64,000 nt of DNA from Aplysia californica (GCF_000002075.1 NW_004797282.1:106590-170589); one strand, 5' to 3'. Counted from the stretch's first letter, positions 36,981-50,535 are shown. Notes: generated from the letters alone by a model not told the origin. Made by a program: numbers and translations.

Positions 36981-39900
36981 ACAAAGTTTTGGGGTTCAGT
37001 GTCTTGTCTTTTTTTTTTCTAAATTAAAGATTTCCTTTCATATACATGTTTCATAGTCGTAATGTTGTTGTCAATTTTAGCGTCAGTTTTGTCACTAATT
37101 GAAATGTGATTTTAATCAGTGCCATGCAAGAGAAAGACATTCAATGACTGAACTTTTCACTGTCTCAGGCGGACAATTCTGAATGAGTCAATGTTGTGAG
37201 AAAATTGGTACATGGTTTAGTAACATATCATATCTGTATAGATCCGTGTGGTGCTTTACATGAAGTAGTTGCACCTCTGTATAGCCGTAGAGACTTGGCC
37301 AGTTTGTTTGGTTTTGTTGGTTGTTTTGGTTATTTTTCGGGGGGGTTAATTGGATGAGAACATTGAGTCAAACTCTGGAGAGACTAGAGTGGAAATGTCA
37401 TAATTTAAAGTTTTCAAATAGCCTCCCTCTTAATGGCTCTTCTTCATCCTGTCACATGGCATTGGCCAGTAGCGCTTTACTATGCCAAGTTATGGTCTCG
37501 TAGATGAATGAATTGCAAGTGTCTATAGCGAGGTCATTGTAAACGTATCTGGTTGTGCCAAGTTTGTTTTTGACAATGTTACTTCCAAAATTGGGAAAAA
37601 CTTGAACACTGTTTATATGAAAGAGCAAGTCTAGGAATCGCAGGATCCAACTTAAAGACATAGAACACATATGTTCTTTGGGTGTGACAGGTCCTTTCTT
37701 TTTCTTCTGAGCTCGTTTCTGTTTCTGTATAACTTTAGGATAGCTTCTGTGTGATTTTTACCATCATTACATGCAAAATGTTCAGATAAAGCTTCATAAG
37801 ATTTGTGGAATAGGCCACTGAATAAAAAATATTTAAAAGAGTGGGAAGTACACGTTTTATTTTGGCGTGTGTTGTCTTCATATCAATATACCACTGAAAC
37901 GGAACTTGCTGCCTCAATTATTGGCAAGGACAGAGTTTTCATATTGAAGGTTGGTTCTTGTACAAGTAAATGTTGAATCAAAGGTAGTGAAGCAAACTGT
38001 CACATTTTCAGAAATATGATAGCTTTTTGGGGAGAAACAGGAACCCGATATATTCCCACTCAATGGACGTGAGGCAAACTGTCGTATTTTCAGAAAGATA
38101 GCTTTTTTGGGAGAAAGGAGAACCTGATATATTCCCGTATCGTGTGTCACAGACAGTTCTTTTTCCACTTCTTTTTATCCTCCAGCGATCAGTTTTTCAG
38201 CAAGCCTGTTGTTCTTTCTCGGGGTGGGTGCTGTGATATATCATCACATATCTCAATGTCCAATGATATATTGTACCATGTCTTGTACAGAATCATTTTT
38301 TTCCCCTCCCTCATATTGGTGATGAGTAAGAAAATATTTGAGTGACAGATGGTAGTCATACATGTAGATTTCACAAAGGAAAACCATTTAAAAAATATAT
38401 TTTGCTTTTTTAGATTTAGTGCATTAAGTGGTTAGATCAATATTTAGAATGTAGAAAAGGTGGATTTTGTAGGAATTTTGATAAAAACGGCACCTTGATT
38501 TTATGATGTGTTTAGTTTTAAGCTGAAATGTGAGTACCAGTATCATACAGTGGATTGTTCCTCACACACACACACACACACCTTTTTTAAGGGGGGGGGG
38601 GGCTTTTGAATTCAACTCATTTTGCAGTTTCATTAATATTATGATTACATCTGAGGCCACTTTGAATTCAATAGTTTTTCATTTCCCTGAAGGTCTAAGA
38701 GCTGAAATAGAATGTAGGTTAGGTAGTGAGAAATATAGACTTTTAGGTCGACATATTGTTGGTTTGAGCATTTGCTGGCTTTAAAGTCAGAGTGTGTGAG
38801 CCTGTGTGATTTGGTGGGGATTTTGTTGTAATGAAAGCTTTTTGTTCAGTTGTCCACAAATGTTCCAGAGCAATTTCTCTAATGTTTTAAATCATATCTG
38901 TGAAATTGTTTGGTCTGACAGGTGCTAGTTGAGTCAGTAATGACCCCTGTTCTGCAAATGTATATGATGAGATGATGTTTTAAAAAAAAAAATGTTCTCA
39001 GTATGGTCTTCTGTATTGTGGATTTCATCTATGGTGGATATTTTTGTATAAACATTACCAGCATTGTGTGCCATAGGTGACTTTGCACTGCGAGTTGTTC
39101 ATGTACCCTGTTCACTTGAAAGTTGATTATTTAGATTTTTTTTAGGGGGGACGGGGGTAGTTTTTAAAAATGGTAACCCCTTGTTCAGCTTTGTATTTTT
39201 GATTATTTCAGACATTGAAGTACCTCACCATGGGTTGTTTATAAGTTTTTAATATGATGGTGTAAGGGTTCTTTGCTCTTTTTTTTTTCAGTATGCTTGG
39301 CTGAGAAAGCGGCTTTGTTTTGAGGGGTCATATCATTGGTTTAAGCAGTCTTACTTTTGGTGGTTAGGTTTAGGTAAAGATTTTTAAAGCAATAACTGTA
39401 TTAGTGAATTGATAAATGCGAAGAGCTCCAAATTAGGTTCATGTTGGTATGTTAAATCAGGCATTGATACGTTTTGTATGCCCCAACCACTTACCCCACT
39501 GACATAAAATATGTGTTGTTAATGTGATGTTCAAACAGTGTTGTTAATGTGATGTTCAAACAGTGTTGTTAATGTGATGTTCAAACAGTGTTGTTAATGT
39601 GATGTTCAAATGATGTGACTTTGTCCAAAAGGTGCGGTAATGACTTTCAACGTTGAAATCTCTTTCACTCACAAATTTCAGTGTGGAATAATGTGCCATG
39701 ATTATTCGACTTCCTCTAAATTTAGAAATTACTGAATGTTGGTTTTTTTCGAAAAGTAGTGGCATTTTACTATCATTTGTCAGAAAAATTACCATAGACT
39801 AGACCTATGCACAACAGATAGTTTTGGTGTTTGTACTTCTGTCTAGTTTTTCTAAAATTTGGAAATGCATAAAGTAGCATCATTCTCGATACTTACTGAA

Positions 39901-41199
39901 AACACTTTTGTAATGACTGAGAGATCGTTCCATGAATAGATAGTCAATCGTACACGCTATATATATGTATATATTTGTCATACATCAAGTGATAGAAAAG
40001 TAATGCCCGTTGTTCCAATTTCCATGTAATTCATAGGCTGGAAGTTTTTTCTTTTTGAAGAAACAGTTTCTGGCTGAATTGACTTGACCCTGTGACTGAC
40101 GGTAGAGACGACCTTTAGAGAGATGTAGAGTTGGTTTGCTTGTGTTTTTTAACCCAGTTCTTCCAAGAGGAAATATCAATCACCTTGCCATTCTCTAATA
40201 GGCTCCTTTGTCTGTCTTAGAAGGTGGGCGACATCAGTGGTAAATGTTTTGTCTGTCTTAGAAGGTGGTAAATGTTTCCTGATGAATTGATGACCAAAGC
40301 AATATCGGCTGATGCAGGGTAGAATGTTGTTCCCTTTTTTTCCCCTCGTACGCGTGACGTACATCATCTCTGCTTCCATTCCTCCACTGTTAAAATTTGT
40401 CTTATAAATGTCTTGTTGGTTCCAACTTAACCACTGAGAATGATATTATATCATAATGCAATTTCATGATATTATCAACCACCTGTCTTCTACTGCAGAC
40501 CGTTATTTGTGCTGCGTAGGGAACACTTCCAACTCTTGTTTCTACTCGAGAGGTGTTGGGTTTTCTTTTTTTTTCGTCCTTTCTTTCGAAACCTGTTTGA
40601 CCTTTCTTTTTTTTTCTCTTTTTTTACTTCTTGCATATCATTACATGCCCACTGTACTTATTTTTATATCCTGATTTGTAGTGTGATGAACCGTTAAGTA
40701 AATGCGTAGTGGTTTGATTTATTTAAGTGCTCGTTTGCCTTTCGTAGTTTAATTGCAAAACTTTGTTTCGAAGTTTCCTGTTCAAAGTTCTGCCTGTGTG
40801 CTCTCCTCTCCTCCGCTGTACTTCAATGTAAGAAACCGTAGGATTAGTTCAGCTTTTGTTGGTTGTTCAGTTTGATGCTTTTTCAGTTTCTGACAGTCAT
40901 AATTTTTCATGTTGTACAAGCACAATTTTCACATTTTACATTTTAAAGGTGTTTTTATTTATTTCATTTTTTAAATATTTTTTTTAATCATCAGTTTTAT
41001 TTCTTGGAAAAGCTTTATTATATTCATCCTAGTCACAACATTTACAGCTTTTTGGCTTTGTAAAGATTCCTTTTGTTCTTGTCTGTATGAAAGGAAAATA
41101 TGCACTTTTTTTTCCTTCTTATTATTGTTCTTGATCTTGTGTGACAGCCAAAATTTTGAAGTCCTTTTCCACGTTCCTTCAGGGGTTTTGTGAGTCCCA
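36981..41199. other. Gene-poor region, + strand T/G-rich
   Basis: I find no splice-supported exon or recognisable protein. The stretch holds a (CA)n tract at 38564-38582 followed by a G run, a 25-bp tandem repeat at 39513-39610, and no other clear element. It could still be 3' UTR or downstream transcription of IPO13. Confidence 0.4.
39513..39610 (+). repeat. 25-bp tandem repeat, ~3.9 copies
   Basis: The unit GTGTTGTTAATGTGATG plus TTCAAACA is repeated almost without change, indicating recent expansion. Confidence 0.95.
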
Positions 41200-41207
41200 T
41201 AGTACTC

Positions 41208-42211
41208 AGGGCTGCCCATCAGTACGAATTAGGCAGAATCATACTGATTTTTTGTCAGTTTTACGTAATTACGATCATTATACTCCAGATTCCGATTTCT
41301 AAAAAACTTCGGCTACCCCATCCCATTGCAAACCTTCCCGTTGAATAGTGGGAGAAAAACAACTGGATCAGGACAGTGTAGGTCACTACATCACATACAG
41401 CTGTCTAACACGAGCACTCTCTTTGTGTTGTACCCTTGTAGACACTCAGTGCCACTTTGCCCTTAGAAAAACGTTAATTAGACTTACGAGATGCTAAAGC
41501 GAGGAGTAAGACCATTAGGTGTACAAGGTATTGGAAAATTCCCACACTTTTGTGTTTTTGGTGACAGCTTTGGTCAATGAGAGAATTTTTAAAAAATAAT
41601 GGATCAATATTTGAAATTTGGAACAGTTGGTTGCAGTGGATGGGGCATGGTTGGTTGTGATGCACAATCAGGATCAAAGGCTTGTGATGTATTCTACAGT
41701 TCCTTGTGAAGAGAAACCTATAGTTCCATGGGTGGTTGGCGGGTGCTCTGGTGGTTTGCTCCTTCTTTCCTATCAAACATCTATCATCCTTATCTCCCCT
41801 TCTTCTTTTTTATTATTGTTACTCTCTTGTAACACCTCTAATCTTCTGGCGCTCTTATGACCTTATGCAGTTGCGAGCGCCGTAAAACCTCTACTAAAAA
41901 AAAAAAACTCTACTAAAACTTAACATATTCTATAATTCCAAATGTTGCTTTGGTTTATGCAAGCAGTAACACCTCTCCTCCTCTTCCCTTTTTTCTCTTG
42001 GCTCGCCAGTGACGAGCCTGCCAAGACCTGTTTGTTCATTATGCCTTAGTTTGCATTACATTAATACTTGACTACAACTACAACCCTTGCCCTTGACACC
42101 CCAGGGAAGAAGACTATGTATGCATGGTCATATTATGAATTTTTAACCCAGAATTACGAATTCTTAATTTGTTGATTTACCAAAACATATATGCTGGGAA
42201 TGGGCAGCCCT
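41208..42211. mobile_element. hAT-like non-autonomous element with nested SINE
   Basis: The ends are inverted repeats: AGGGCTGCCCAT at 41208-41219 and ATGGGCAGCCCT at 42200-42211. The 8-bp flanks TAGTACTC (41200-41207) and TAATACTG (42212-42219) match at six of eight positions, as expected for an aged hAT target duplication. No transposase frame was seen. A family III SINE sits inside. Confidence 0.6.
41731..41928 (+). mobile_element. SINE-like family III copy, GC-type tail
   Basis: It starts GGGTGGTTGGCGGGTGCTCT and ends GGCGCTCTTATGACC...GAGCGCCGTAAAACCTC with an extended A-rich end. The flanks TATAGTTCCAT and TATAATTCCAA form an imperfect target duplication. It is nested in the hAT-like element. 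Confidence 0.78.
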
Positions 42212-45200
42212 TAATACTGTGAGCGGGAACAAATGACATTTGTAGTGGAATTGAACTGTCTTTTGTTCACTGTAGTGTGTTTTGTCTTGTGTAGTGAATC
42301 CCTGTGCGGCCAGTTTGTTTTCTACATTTTGTAAATGACAAGCATATATGATTCACCTGAATGTGGCACGAAAGTTGTGAGCCCAACCACCAGTACCTTT
42401 TGTAATTTGTTTTCCATTTCCGTAGAAAGACTATCTGTAGAGTACTTTTCAATCTGTTTTTGGATTAGTATTGGTACTTTTTGTTTTGATACTTAATTCA
42501 GTTGCTGAGCACTTAAAAAATTATCTTATTGATGTATTGTTTTCAGGGACTCTGTAGTATCTTTGTTGACTGTTTCTTCATGTGCTGGCGATTATTATTT
42601 TTTGTGCTCCTTCACTAGAGATTATAAGGGTCACCAAGTGTAAGTTGTCCTACCCACATTTGACTGAAGTTTACATTGGCTTTTTTTTTTTACTTTAGTA
42701 TAGCTAGAATTTACCTGGTCTCTCAGGCAGCTCTGTGCCATGTTCTGGGGTCCTTTTCAATTAAACACTTCAAGACTTTTTTTAAAAACCTTTTGTTATC
42801 TGAATCTTATGTTGCTGGGGTAGGGTGGAGATAAAGTTTCCCTGACAGACCAATTTGTACTGATGAATGGTGGCTTGGCATTGCTCAAATTGTTTTGAGC
42901 TGCTAGTAGTGCTAGTGCATTTTGACAAATTGTCCCATCAGATTCTTGTGAAAAAAAATTTCACCCATTGTTTTTAATTTTCAATCCATTTTTGGTGATT
43001 GTGAATGCAATTCGTTTTTCATCATCGTGTGTAAAACTTATGTCTCGTAGGCTTCAACATGGTGGAGTCAGTGGGAGATTTAACGATAAGTGCTTTGGTA
43101 ATGATAGAGATTTGTATCTGATTCGTGAAACCAATTGATCATTTTGTTTTATGAAGAGCAGTACAGTATGGGATGAGTGACAGGCTAAGGAAGAATGAGT
43201 CACAAGTTGAATTATATAGTAGTTGTAGTACCCTTGCATTTAACATAAACACTTCTTCTGTGTGGAGTGTTGTAACCTGTTGTCATTTCATAGAAATAGA
43301 ATGCTGGAGTGTACATTCTCACTCTGGCAAAATCTCCGAAGCACTGCAGGTTGGCCTGTGTTTATGTTTCCTCTGAACATAACAGCAAGTAGCGCCATAT
43401 ATATACACAGAGAAGCCCATATTTTCAGAAAGATTCATTCATACAGGAGAAGTGCATAGATCTATTATATATTTATTTGAGCAAGCAGCAGTATGGGCAG
43501 TGAATAAATCAATATTTCAAGGCAAGTGGCTTTATGCGAGATCTATGTTTCCAAGATGCATTATATATATACATCTAGGTCAGTAGAGAGTGTCAACGTG
43601 CAGGTGCAGAAGATGCAGGAGAGAGAGATATCAATTTCCTGTGTGGATTTCGTTGTTTGTCGTGTGCTGTGATGTTTTTCCTCATGCCCACCGGTTCCTC
43701 AACCGTTTCTGTATGCATCTAACTTGAAAGTGGAATTTTACTCAAGATGTTACTAGCGAAATGAAGACAAATAATATAATACATTTTATTGATGGCGTTA
43801 TGTTCTAAATGTGCAACTGTAAGTAGGAAACAGGTTAACTTTTTTGTTTTTTCTAAAACCATAAACCGAAGTTGAGCTATGGGTCCTCCAAAAAAATCAG
43901 GACTCAGCATGCAATATAAATAGTATATACTCACAGTGAGGTAACTTGTGTCTTCTCTCATCATTTGAGCCTGGGAGGGGGAGGGGGTGTTGTGTGCCGT
44001 AAAATTTTAAAGAAAACGGTGACAAGGTTAGAGCATAACACCATCGTTGAGCTGACCTGAAGAGAAAACGATGACCCGTGAATTTTGCGCGAAGGTTCAG
44101 TTACTTCCGCCCACCCGTGCGAATATTGTTTTTGGTTTCTGCACTTAGCACACTGTTAATGTTACAAGACTAGGAAGATACACTGAACTAGTTGCACATA
44201 ACTCACTCCATAACTCACTCCATAACTCACTCCATAACTCACTCCATAACTCACTCCATAACTCACTCCATAACTCACTCCATAACTCACTCCATAACTC
44301 ACTCCATTACTTGTTTGACCAGCAGAAACCCATTTTGTGCCGACTGCTTAGAGCTGTGTCTTCAGACGGTGAAAGCATTGTTCCTAGGGCATGCCCGCTG
44401 AAATTAAGATGTTTGGAGTAACTTGAAATAAGGCAGGCCTACTGTGTAGGGTTTATCTTCATCAAATGCGCACATATCATATAATATTCCTTTGTTTGGT
44501 TTTGAGGACCAGTTTGCACAAGATGTGGTACGGTATAGTAATAAGCAAGGTTACAATCCCACAAGATGAGGTACGGTATAGTAAAAAACCAGGTTACAAT
44601 CCCACTAGATGAAACATTTTTGCTATTGCGTGTGTGCACTCCACTCCATAAACAAGAACCTACTCAAAAGTGGACAAGAAGCAAAATTCCCAACAGTTTA
44701 GACGAACCCTCTTACTTTTACGTGTTAAATATGTTTATTTCTACTGTTCACCTGTCAAAATGTTTTTGCGTTTCCCTATACGTGTATTACCAGTATATAA
44801 AATGTGGATAAGTCAGTCTGATCAGTCTCGGCTGACAAAGCCATGTGAAGGCTGAAAGTTTGTGAGGGTTAGCTGAGTTAACAAGGTGAAGGAAGCCTTC
44901 CCCCCCTTTTTTTTTGGGTGCAATTCTGATCACTCCATTTGCACTGTTGGTTTCTTTCTTCGCTACAAAATGGGCTGTCCTGGTTGTATTTTTTTTTTTA
45001 AACCAGGAGCATTTTTGGTTCGAGTTTTTTTTAAATTTTGTTTTTTACCGCTGTGGTTCTGAGATTCGATTTCATACCTCTTGAAAAAGCTGTATGTCTT
45101 ACTTTGTAGGCATATATGCCCACGTGATGTACTCAGTGTAAAGAAAGACAGATCTGAAGTCGAACGTTACATTTTTTGGAATTAATATAGTGTAGTTAAT

Positions 45201-45600
45201 TAACAACTCAGTTTTCTCTGAATTCAGTTCCATGTGTTATTTTCGTTCTTTATTCTGTGTAGAATCTCCTCCGTTCAAAAGCTTGCATCATGCCTGTTTT
45301 CACAGTTAATAAAATGAATGATTTTACGGATTTAATTTGTATCACACTCCTTGTTCAAGGCTGCCTTTACTGTTACTTGTGCTGTCGGGTCTACTGAGCT
45401 TTGCAAGGGACTGGTTTTCCCAACGATGAATGCCCACGTACTCGTACTCAGTGCAAAGAAAGACAGATCTGATGTCAAGCGTTACATTGTTTGGAATTAA
45501 TGTACCTGTTAATGTAATTAATTAATGTGTCTAAAAGTAGTAAGTAAAAGTAAAAGGCCCATTTTGTGTGTATTGTTAGTTTTTGTACTAGTTCAACCTC
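42212..45600. other. Gene-poor region
   Basis: No gene is recognised. The region contains the 12-bp array at 44198-44306. It also holds a repeated block CAGTGTAAAGAAAGACAGATCTGA...AGCGTTACAT...TTGGAATTAAT, seen at 45132-45190 and again at 45449-45505, an imperfect direct duplication ~317 bp apart. Confidence 0.4.
44198..44306 (+). repeat. 12-bp tandem repeat, 9 copies
   Basis: The unit ATAACTCACTCC is repeated nine times with no visible variation. Confidence 0.97.
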
Positions 45601-45642
45601 CTACCAGATGTGTATATGTGATGTGAGGCAGCGTGGTGAAAT

Positions 45643-46082
45643 CAGGCGCTCGTCACAATAATGAAATCAGAGATATCAGCCTTTTTTCGCGGGTTTTGCT
45701 TTTGCTTTTTTTTTTTTTTTTTTGTGCTTTCCTACATCTTATATATATATATATATAAATAAATATATATATATATATATTTATTGAAAAAGACACTTCT
45801 GTGAGGGTTTATGTGAAAAAAAGTTGATAAAGGGGACCCCAAAAAAAAGTAAATTATTTGTTTCCAAAGTCTCTCAAGCTGTGTAAGACACCAGACTTTG
45901 ACGGCCATTTTCATGCCAATTTTACCTCTGAAATCAGGCGGCCCCCACCTCCTTCAATTGCAAATATCTCGACTTGTATTCAAGATAGAGATAGATAGGT
46001 AATTTTGTTATCACAAGCAAGACAAATGAACAAGCTTTATAATGGTACCAATAACTCCATAAAAAAATTGATGAGCGCCTGG
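45643..46082. mobile_element. Element with inverted ends CAGGCGCTCGTCA
   Basis: The left end ATCAGGCGCTCGTCA and the inverse of the right end, ACCAGGCGCTCATCA, are inverted repeats about 440 bp apart. The interior includes a T run, an (AT)n palindrome at 45739-45784 and the block shared with 20130-20255. No target duplication is apparent. Confidence 0.45.
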
Positions 46083-47430
46083 TTCCTCCACGTCCTGACA
46101 CATATTATATAATATGTATACATAATGTCTGCAATTAAGGTCACTTCAAAGGCAGTGCCAGGCCTAAGTGTTAAAGCTAAGAGGTAGCCTACGCCAATTT
46201 GTGAGTTTTGTTGTAAGTTCTAACAATCATGTGATGGGTTGCACTTTATTCTGATGTGGAGAGTTTACTCGTCATCTTGCCTGGGCTCCACTGTGGGCAC
46301 CGAGGCCTCAGCTGTAGTCCGTCTTGAAATATGTTTCCTGAGAAATATGCAGGTATGGGAATTCTCAGGATTAATTTATTTATTTTGTATTCAGTCCTGA
46401 AAGTCTCAACCTAGCTTTTTTTTATATTTTTAAATTGCATTATATCTGTTCACAGACACTTAAACGTCTTACAGAGCTTTGCATGACAACCAGAAAAAGG
46501 GTAAATTATGTATTCTGCACTATGGAGGGCACTCTGGTGTTGTATGTTTTGGTGCGTGTGTATTTTTGTAAAGATTTGGGTCAGTGATTTGAAAGTTGCG
46601 TCAGATCAGCTGCTTCCATACAATCTCAACCATTTTTTTTAAAATGCGAACAAATTAGCTTATCCCCCTTCCTCCCCATGCCTCCTCCCCCTAGAATATT
46701 CCTATTTCCTATATATAATATAAGGAGGCTGAGTGAGTAGATGGCAGAGTGGAGGTATTTCTACTGAGGTGCGCATTTGTTGGCAATCAGTGTAGTCAAA
46801 GCTGTGTCAAATCTCATCTCTAGTTTGATGGATTTGTGTAAGTGTTGTGCATTTGTACATGTTCTTGAGTTGTTTTGAGACTATTCCTTTCACATGCAAA
46901 TTGTACATGGCAAACAACGACAAGACATGTTTCGAACACATTCTCTGCAATCTGCTCGATGTTGCTTTTATTGTAGATAAAAACTGACTACATTATGGTG
47001 TCTTTTGAATTCCTTGCTCCCGAAATTGCTGATGAATAAACTATGCTGAAATGACATTTTTCTTTTTTACTTTTTTTTCTTTTTTTCAATTTTAATGAAA
47101 ACTCAGGTGTTTTGGCAGGGACTACTGGTAGACCCTCTTCCCCTCCTTTGTCTCTGACTATCTGTCTTACATTTTTCCTTGCGTCTCATGACCCTTATTG
47201 TGTCTATTTGTACCTCTTTATCTTTGATTGTTGTAACAGTTAACAGCTGACATTACCATCTTGGAAGTTTGTGACACACACTGAAGAAAAACATCCAGTA
47301 CAAATTGATCAATGATCTTTTTTACCAACTCCATGAGGCCAAAAACTGTCCTGCCCCAGAAGACCTAACCAAATCACTGAAATAATTACTGTTAACTTTA
47401 TAATTACTCTTAAAACTATTGTTATTATGA
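46083..47430. other. No gene seen
   Basis: The DNA is T/G-rich on the + strand with no recognisable coding or mobile feature. An AATAAA occurs near 47033. Confidence 0.4.
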
Positions 47431-47439
47431 TTTGCTTTT

Positions 47440-47790
47440 ATCGGTTACTCAAACGCCCAAGCGACCATTGGCACTCGTCGAGTGATGTTGATTAACATAT
47501 TTCAAACGCCTAAACCTCATCATATTGTCACATAGGCGGTTGAATCACGCAGATTTTGTTAGGTCTAAACCGCCTATGTCCAGTAACTTATGTAAGAAAG
47601 CTTTTTTTTTTTTGAAGTTAGTTTCAGACCACTGTCCTCCATCATATTATACCATATATTGAATTTCAGACTCATAGGTACGAGCATAAAGAAATACAGC
47701 AGTTTTTTGCTTCTCCTGAAAAATTTGTCTCCTGGCACTTGACTTAGGCAGTTGAATCACCCGGCTAGCAATATATGCATAAAAACTGCA
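47440..47790 (+). repeat. Dispersed repeat with GGCGGTTGAATCACGC motif
   Basis: It contains a perfect 11-bp hairpin stem, CATAGGCGGTT...AACCGCCTATG (about 47532-47579), and ends GGCAGTTGAATCACCCGG...CTAGCAATATATGCAT. A copy in reverse orientation lies at about 58690-58990. Confidence 0.55.
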
Positions 47791-48199
47791 TAAGTTATAT
47801 TTTTAAAAAACAACAGAGTAGGTGATAATCCATGCTAGGAGCAATGTAAAGACAAAATATTAGAGTAAAATATGAACAACAGAAAATTTTATTTTAATTC
47901 AGTTTCAGGTCGAAATGCCATGTGTTCCATTGTTACAAATATGTCTGTAAATTATTTCATGAAAAAAAACACTTAATTTCGACTCTTTAACAAAAACGGT
48001 CATAGATTTATTTTTTTTAAAGTAGCAATCCTTAGGTCCGTATCAGAAATCGATTTTAGGATTTAGAAAGAATGGGGGCCAGACAAAACAGTTCTTCCGA
48101 TCTCTTTCAAGTCACAAAATAGATACAACCAAAAAAATCATAAAAATAAAAGTCACAATTCTCAAATAGTCCTCTTAATTACCACAAGGAATGTAATTA

Positions 48200-48443
48200 T
48201 TTCGAGGGCCGCCAAGTAAACTATGGTAAGTCATGTTTTGTAAATTTTACAGGAGAGACAAAAATTGGACTTTCTTGAAGCGTTTTGGGTGGAAAAACTT
48301 CATTTTCATAAGGGAGCCAAAGCCAAATGTCCCAATGAAAATTAAGTTTATCCACAGAAAACGCTTCAAGAAAATCCAATTTTTGTCTCTCCTGTGAAAT
48401 TTGCAAAAGATGACTTACCATAGTTTCCTTGGCGGCACTCGAA
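48200..48443. mobile_element. Long-hairpin foldback element
   Basis: Two ~115-bp arms, 48200-48320 and about 48330-48443, are nearly perfect inverses. Shared stretches include GCCGCCAAG, ACTATGGTAAGTCAT, CAGGAGAGACAAAAATTGGA and TTCTTGAAGCGTTTT, with a loop of only ~20 bp. The outermost match is TTCGAG. No flanking duplication is clear. Confidence 0.75.
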
Positions 48444-49358
48444 TTTGTACTTTTATCTCTGTACTCCAAAAACACAAAAAAAATCAAGTAAAATAAATTA
48501 CTTCAGAAAAAGATGCGCAATAAGATGATTGTGCAATAAAAGATCAGCACCCTTCATTAATACTGTTGGTTGGTACATTGATCACAATTTTTGCTTTAAT
48601 CCCACACTCACACACCCACCCACACACACAAAAATACACACATAACATACATAAAAACAAACATACACACACTGAAAATAAAATAAGTCTGTTCTCAACC
48701 ACGAATATCTTACATCCTCAATCATACATAGGAATCACAGAAAAAAGCCATCTTCACTCCAATGTAAGAAAAAAAACCCAACGAAATCTCTCGCACAAGC
48801 TTCATCAAAAACAATATCATCACAGTCACACATTGCAAGACATCATTAATATCAATAACAGTTACTTATAGGAAAACAGGTGTACTCTCTCAATACAAAT
48901 GTACTTTCAGCAAAATTATGTAGATAAATTAAGTTAGCTTTTTCTTCCTACCCCAAAAAAGATTTTCACTTCTTACTTCTTTGTCAGTTATTATCAAAGA
49001 TGTTCATGTAGTATGCGTTAAAATAATTTTGCTTCAGGCTTATGAAAAAAAAAAAATTTCAAGTCTGTACTGCTTGTCATAAATAACGAAATTGAGATCC
49101 AATGTAGAACTATCAGAGACAAAGTCGAAAAAAAACAAACAGCTTTCACCACAACCAGTGGCAAAATCAATCTGGATGAGTTCATGAAGCCATGGTCAAT
49201 GGAGTCTGCGAACGATATCAGTAGGCCTATCAACAAAGTCTCAGTAGTGTCAAAATTTGTTCATACACAAACTTAAAACCTCTGTTACAGTCATACATAT
49301 CAGCACAAATAAATCACAGCGTAATGTACACAATGGCATCTGAGAACAAAATAAAAGG
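48444..49358. other. A/C-rich region, no gene seen
   Basis: CA-rich simple sequence (48600-48690) dominates. From here the + strand is A/C-rich, opposite to the IPO13 half. Confidence 0.4.
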
Positions 49359-49369
49359 GACAAAGTTTT

Positions 49370-49549
49370 TAGTTTTAGTAGTTAGTAGAGGTTTTACGGC
49401 ACTCGCAACTGCATAAGGTCATATGAGCGGAGATTAGAGGTGTTACAAGAGAGTAACAAACATAAAAAAGAAGAAGGGGAGATAAGGACGATATATATTT
49501 GGTAGGAAAGAAGAAGCAAACCACACCGGAGCACCCGCCAACCACCCAC
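49370..49549 (-). mobile_element. SINE-like family III copy, reverse orientation
   Basis: On the - strand it starts GGGTGGTTGGCGGGTGCTCC and ends CCGCTCATATGACC...GAGTGCCGTAAAACCTC. The target duplication is GACAAAGTTTT (49359) and GACAAAGTTCT (49550). It has the GC-type tail. Confidence 0.8.
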
Positions 49550-50072
49550 GACAAAGTTCTATTGACAGAGTAGATAAGAATGTTAGAAGTAGGAAGACAA
49601 GAGAAATTAGTTGGTGTCCCTTGCCAATAGTGATATTACATTTCATGACTTGCTTCACTTTTCCAATCCTGTACTGTGTAACCATTTCAGCTCTTGCCTT
49701 TTAACTTGTGCCATGACAGAGTAGTGATATATCTTTCTGAGCGAGGTGCTCAGGTTTTAATAGAATACAGGCTATTTTTCAATATCTGGTGATGGTGGCA
49801 GTAGATTTTTTAGGAGATCGTGCAGGGCTTGGCACTCTTAAAGTTGAGGCGCTACTAAATCCGTCTCATACGGGTGCGTACTGAGAAGGCAGTCTGATTC
49901 TGGATCTAGCCAGATTCTGTTACGGTATGCATTCAGGGGAATGTAGTGGGACAGTAAGAGGAAGATAATGACTTGCACATTGCTTAAAAAAAGCACTACA
50001 AAACAAGATAAAACCATTGACATAACATACCCGTAATTAAACTCCATAATATATGAAGGAAAAAAAGCTTTC

Positions 50073-50460
50073 TCTCTCTCTCTCTTCACAGTCTCTTTTG
50101 TTCTGTGACGTTCATGTCTCTCATTCTCTTTTCTTTCCTTCTACGATATTCAGTGTCAGTTTTCTCTCTCTCTGTCTCTCACTCTCTCTTTTCCTCCCTT
50201 TCTCTTTCTCCCTCAGACTCTCTCTCGCTCTTTCTCTCTCTCCAAGTCTCTTTCTCTGTCTGTCTGTCTGTCTGTCCGTCCCCCCCTCCCCCCCCCCCCT
50301 CTTCCTCTCTCTCTCTCTGTCTCACTCTCTCTGTCTCACTCTCTCTGTCTCTCTCTGTCTCTCTCTGTCTCTCTCTGTCTCACTCTCTCTGTCTCTCTCT
50401 CTCTCCCTCCCTCCCTCCCTCCCTCCCTCCCTCCCTCCCTCCCTCCCTCCCTCCCTCCCT

Positions 50461-50533
<73 letters not shown>
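50073..50533 (+). repeat. (CT)n / (CCCT)n array
   Basis: Mixed CT, CTGT and CCCT repeats include a pure CCCT block at 50404-50468 and pure CT after it. Open frames across it are artefacts of the repeat. Confidence 0.95.

Positions 50534-50535
<2 letters not shown>

Noticed and set aside
44192-44401. Frame with repeated HSIT units
   Set aside because: The 12-bp tandem repeat keeps any frame open; no other coding evidence.
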